Both the position numbers and the translations under genes were made by a program. A DNA stretch of 12,283 nt from Lunasporangiospora selenospora (taxonomy: Eukaryota > Mortierellomycota > Mortierellomycetes > Mortierellales > Mortierellaceae), in NCBI GenBank assembly GCA_015680635.1, contig JAABOA010000692.1, positions 1-12,283 on the forward strand. Direction: 5' to 3'. The notes under the pieces were generated by a model that made no database searches, was not told where the DNA came from, and saw only the letters and a list, made by a program, of their open reading frames with translations. Shown here one piece after another: positions 9,296 through 12,283 of this stretch. The stretch's first letter is position 1. Every line of letters starts with the position of its first letter.

Positions 9296-10231
9296 GTTGG
9301 GCAAGAGGGACAGAGAACGGATGGAGGGAGTGGGTCGAGGCTTAATTGGGATGGATCCGATGGGATGGGGTGATTCGAATGCTAAACAAAAAAGTAGGAA
9401 TTGTGGAGATGTGTGTGAGAAACAAGTGAGAGAAAGGAGAAAAAGGCAGGCGAGAGAAAGCGAGACAAAGAAAGGGGGGAACAGAGGCGATGAGTGCAGC
9501 TGTCTGGAGCTTTTTTGGTATTTGCCCGTGTGCACCAAATTAGGGCACACAAATACAAGCACATTCATGCAGGCCCCTGTGCGCCCTGCTCTTCTCACCT
9601 ATGACGAAGGAGCCTTGGATGCCCACCGCCAAGGTCTCCTTTCTTTCTTCCTTCTGGTGTGTACAAGTCGACGGTCATGCAATATGTAGCAACGGTACGG
9701 TTGACACCCCGTGAGTGCTCTTCTTCTTGCAGGAGCATGATCGGAAGCTCGCTTTCACCATCTCGCGTGGGCTGTGTTTCATTATGTAAATTCTGCTGAA
9801 TTCCAAACGGGCGGTGAAATACTTGTTCCGTTGTGTGATGAAAAAAATTTGCACTTCTCTCTCAAGGATCGGTTGGATCTCAAAGCCAAGATTTTGTCTT
9901 TTTCTTTACTCTTTGGTCTTCTCTCAAGAGATTATGGCTACTATTGTCGGGTTATCGAGTCCATTCGTGACATGCGAGGGACCTGTGTTCACAGTTCGAG
10001 TCGGTGACACAAAGTGCAAGGGCTACAGACCTTCCCCACTGAACCTGATCATTCGCATGTGAGGGTATCTTTACGACTGCTTTTGTTTTAAACAAATCAA
10101 GTCCGTGGACCATTGCGATGGTTTAATATTTCCCAAACTGTGACCATTACTGCCGCCGACATTACACTACACATAATGTACTGTCTATTCAAAAAGAGCG
10201 TTGTTGACTGTTCGCCTTGCTCAGCGTTCTA

Positions 10232-10252
10232 TTTTTTTTTTTTTTTTTTTTT
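10232..10252. repeat. Poly(T) run of 21
   Basis: An uninterrupted T21 tract lies in the divergent promoter region, about 350 bp before the zinc-finger ATG. Such dA:dT tracts typically disfavour nucleosomes in fungal promoters. Its length is prone to sequencing and replication slippage. Confidence 0.85.
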
Positions 10253-10433
10253 AATAATGGCGTTCTCCTTGGAACGCGTTTCAATTGCCCTTGCCGTTGA
10301 ATCTTTTCTCTGATCAGCAGTTTGATCTCGGTCACACCGACTTTTTATCTTTTTTTACTGATGGCTGTACTTAGTTTGCTTCATCATAATCGGCTGACTG
10401 TTAGTAGTCCTGTGTCGAGAGAATCGTACTAGC

Positions 10434-10440
10434 TTAAATA
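10434..10440 (+). promoter_or_regulatory. TATA-like box upstream of the zinc-finger gene
   Basis: TTAAATA lies about 160 bp before the ATG. It is a plausible TATA element with a leader of 100 nt or more. It is a short degenerate match with no transcript data. Confidence 0.3.
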
Positions 10441-10444
10441 GTAA

Positions 10445-10469
10445 GCGCGATTCCGCGCGTCACTGTGAC
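10445..10469. repeat. Two adjacent small inverted repeats in the zinc-finger promoter
   Basis: GCGCG-ATTC-CGCGC (10445-10458) is immediately followed by GTCAC-T-GTGAC (10459-10469). Both are perfect 5-bp dyads, close downstream of the TTAAATA box. They may be sites for a dimeric regulator. Function is unknown. Confidence 0.4.
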
Positions 10470-10598
10470 TGCTACATAGGACTGGCAGTCGATGTCCTGG
10501 AATCCGACATACCTTCCTCGGTGCGTTGAAAACTTGTCAAGCCATTCTCAGCCTCTACTGCAAGCCTCTACTTACCCTCAGCCGCACATTCAGTGAAT

Positions 10599-12215
10599 AT
10601 GGACCTTGATCCCAGCAAGGAAGATGCTTCCCCAGCCCCAGCCTCCCCAGCCGTGGCTACCGATGCTTCAGCACACCCTGCCACTCCGCTGGAAAGTGCC
10701 AATGAGCAAGAACAAGATGTCGGGGCTGCACCCAATGATCTCGCGCAGGACTTTAGCAACACATTTGCAGCTGTGGCATTAACCACAGCACTCACAACGC
10801 CTATCCAGTCGATTAACGAAGGAGATCAACCATCCGCTGAGGCAGTCGAGGCAGCTGCAGCAGCAATGGCGTCGGTCACCGCATCAGTCGTAAAGAGTCC
10901 AAGTGCGGAGAGCGCAGTCGCCATCAAACAAGATTCATCTGCGCAAGCCTTTGATGTCGACAATGTTTATAGTCAAGTGTTATCCTTTGCAGCACAGGCT
11001 CCAGAGCCAGCGCGGGAAAAGACTGCTCAGGAGTTGATTGAACAAGACCAGGCAGCCCGGGCACTACAGCTTATTGCTCTCTCTTTGAATGGACTCTCAA
11101 CGACTCAACCCAAGGACCCGCCGCCAACCATCAGTTCGGATGACACACGAGAGGAATTATCTTCGTCCACAGTAGCCTCTACTTTTACGGAAACACTGTC
11201 CGTTGCTGCAGCAGAGTCGACAACTGAGCATCCAAAAGATCAAGAGACAGCAGCAAGCAGCTTGGCTGATCCTCTTATCGCCATCTCGCAAGCCATCAGC
11301 TTCCCACCACAGTCTTCAGCGGGTGATAATAAATTAGATGCCGACACAACGGCCTTTGCGCAGGCTGTCATTGCTGCCACCCAGGCAGAGGCCAACCACA
11401 ACAGGGCCGAGAATAGTATCAAGCAGGATATCGTGGCCGCTCTTGGAATCGACCTCCCCCAGAGCCAGGACCACTCAATACAGAGTATGCAGCTCGATCC
11501 TGGGTCAGGACTGAAGGAGGGCAATGACATGGATATTTCCTCTGCACAGGCGAGTGGTTCATCCTCTACAGCAGGACAAAACACGGGACATGGTTTTACA
11601 TTCGAGGTGGACAAGACGACGGGAAAGACTCAAATCAAGTGGACATCTACAGAAAACCCAAAGGTAGACGGCGTCCAAGTCGCTGACGCCGCAGCCATCC
11701 AGGAGGCTCTCCAAACATTGCTTGCCAACAGTGGTATCCCTGGGCTTTCTGCGCTCGTAGAGCCCAGTGGAGGATTTGCTGCTCCACAGCTTGGTCAGTT
11801 TCCTGTGCAAGGATCGCAGTTTGGGTCTGCCCAAGATCCAGTTGTGCCAGAGCCAATAGTACCACAGCGTAAGCGCAGAAGGACTGGAGGACCACCAGGG
11901 CAAAACTTGCCATCGTCGATTCCTGAGGGGGCCCCACAATTCCCATGCACACACCCAGGCTGTGGCAAGGTGTTTGCACGTCTTTACAATCTCAAGTCTC
12001 ATTCGAGGACACATACGGACGAGAGGCCCTTTATTTGTAGTCACTGCCAGTTGGCGTTTGCACGGAATCATGACTTGAAGCGCCACGTCAAGATTCATGG
12101 AGGAGACAAGTTGTTCAAGTGTAATGGATGTGGCAAGTCGTTCTCACGCCTTGATGCCCTTGGCCGTCACCGGAACAATCCCAAAAACCGGTCTGGATGC
12201 GGCATAAGCAAATAA
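10599..12215 (+). CDS. C2H2 zinc-finger transcription factor, Crz1/Prz1-like
   Basis: This is a single open frame of 538 aa. I start at the ATG at 10599; the GTG two codons earlier is not a credible eukaryotic start. Three C-terminal zinc fingers are visible. Finger 1 uses C450, C455, H468 and H472. Finger 2 uses C480, C483, H496 and H500. Finger 3 uses C508, C511, H524 and a terminal C534, so it is a C2HC variant. The helices read [16 protein letters not shown] and RLDALGRH, and the first linker is THTDERPF. This pattern resembles the DNA-binding domain of calcineurin-regulated Crz1/Prz1 factors. A basic patch RKRRR (424-428) just before the fingers is a likely nuclear localisation signal. 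The first 330 residues are Ala/Ser/Gln/Asp-rich and probably disordered activation sequence. They contain PLIAIS (225-230), a PxIxIT-type calcineurin-docking candidate. The stop codon overlaps an AATAAA. Nuclear DNA-binding function is secure; Crz1 orthology is inference, and other fungal C2H2 regulators have similar fingers. Confidence 0.88.
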   Translation: MDLDPSKEDASPAPASPAVATDASAHPATPLESANEQEQDVGAAPNDLAQDFSNTFAAVALTTALTTPIQSINEGDQPSAEAVEAAAAAMASVTASVVKSPSAESAVAIKQDSSAQAFDVDNVYSQVLSFAAQAPEPAREKTAQELIEQDQAARALQLIALSLNGLSTTQPKDPPPTISSDDTREELSSSTVASTFTETLSVAAAESTTEHPKDQETAASSLADPLIAISQAISFPPQSSAGDNKLDADTTAFAQAVIAATQAEANHNRAENSIKQDIVAALGIDLPQSQDHSIQSMQLDPGSGLKEGNDMDISSAQASGSSSTAGQNTGHGFTFEVDKTTGKTQIKWTSTENPKVDGVQVADAAAIQEALQTLLANSGIPGLSALVEPSGGFAAPQLGQFPVQGSQFGSAQDPVVPEPIVPQRKRRRTGGPPGQNLPSSIPEGAPQFPCTHPGCGKVFARLYNLKSHSRTHTDERPFICSHCQLAFARNHDLKRHVKIHGGDKLFKCNGCGKSFSRLDALGRHRNNPKNRSGCGISK

Positions 12216-12216
12216 A
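12211..12216 (+). terminator. AATAAA poly(A) signal overlapping the stop codon of the zinc-finger gene
   Basis: AATAAA is built from the last Lys codon, the TAA stop and the following A; an A9 run continues to 12221. If used, it would give a very short 3' UTR. The remaining sequence to the window end is pyrimidine-rich and holds no other feature I can name. Confidence 0.4.
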
Positions 12217-12283
12217 AAAAAACAATAACAAGGGGTTCTTTCTATCTCTCTCATGTGCGAGCGCATTGTTGAGTGGTGTGGAA

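Larger units (their letters stand above)
9296..10598. promoter_or_regulatory. Divergent promoter region between the phosphatase and zinc-finger genes
   Basis: The two genes are transcribed away from each other across about 1.3 kb with no convincing gene inside. On the phosphatase side (to about 9600) the minus strand is pyrimidine-rich, as expected of a fungal leader. The zinc-finger side has a T21 run (10232-10252), a TTAAATA box (10434-10440) and two adjacent small inverted repeats (10445-10469). The open frames at 9774-10062 lack protein-like composition and conserved motifs. Confidence 0.6.

Noticed and set aside
9984-10010. GTTCGAGTC resembling a tRNA B box
   Set aside because: There is no matching A box, acceptor stem or cloverleaf around it.
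11240-12098. Minus-strand frames of 110-179 codons opposite the zinc-finger gene
   Set aside because: They are antisense to a clear coding sequence and have no features of their own.

Overview
The window looks like nuclear DNA from a filamentous fungus. Two genes carry short spliceosomal introns (89 to 299 nt, GT...AG). AATAAA-type poly(A) signals lie next to stop codons, intergenic DNA is rich in pyrimidine tracts and homopolymers, and proteins carry poly-Gln, poly-Ser and Ala/Ser-rich low-complexity stretches. An early-diverging lineage (Mortierella-like Mucoromycota) is my guess from style alone; no marker in the window proves it.

Layout. Positions 1-6307 hold no gene I can support: a long, gene-poor, pyrimidine-tract-rich region with a G-quadruplex motif (1258-1288), three weak open frames that could be exons (2548-2963, 3231-3539, 4152-4529), an exact 10-bp minisatellite (4636-4685) and a C11 run (5955-5965). 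Positions 6308-12215 hold three convincing genes. On the minus strand is a five-exon pyrroline-5-carboxylate reductase (last step of proline synthesis, 291 aa after splicing). Upstream of it on the same strand, only 166 bp away, is a two-exon PAP2-superfamily membrane lipid phosphatase resembling dolichyldiphosphatase. It has all three catalytic motifs, but about 140 residues of mostly Ser-rich linker separate motif 1 from motif 2. Diverging from it across about 1.3 kb is an uninterrupted plus-strand gene for a 538-aa C2H2 zinc-finger transcription factor whose finger array resembles calcineurin-responsive Crz1/Prz1.

The genes do not form an obvious pathway. The likely functional links are a shared divergent promoter region between the phosphatase and the transcription factor, and the tight tandem spacing of the phosphatase and the reductase. 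The best lead in the window is a PxIxIT-type calcineurin-docking candidate (PLIAIS) in the factor, which together with the fingers suggests a Ca2+/calcineurin-regulated regulator. I saw no transposon, CRISPR array, tRNA, rRNA or virus-derived gene.
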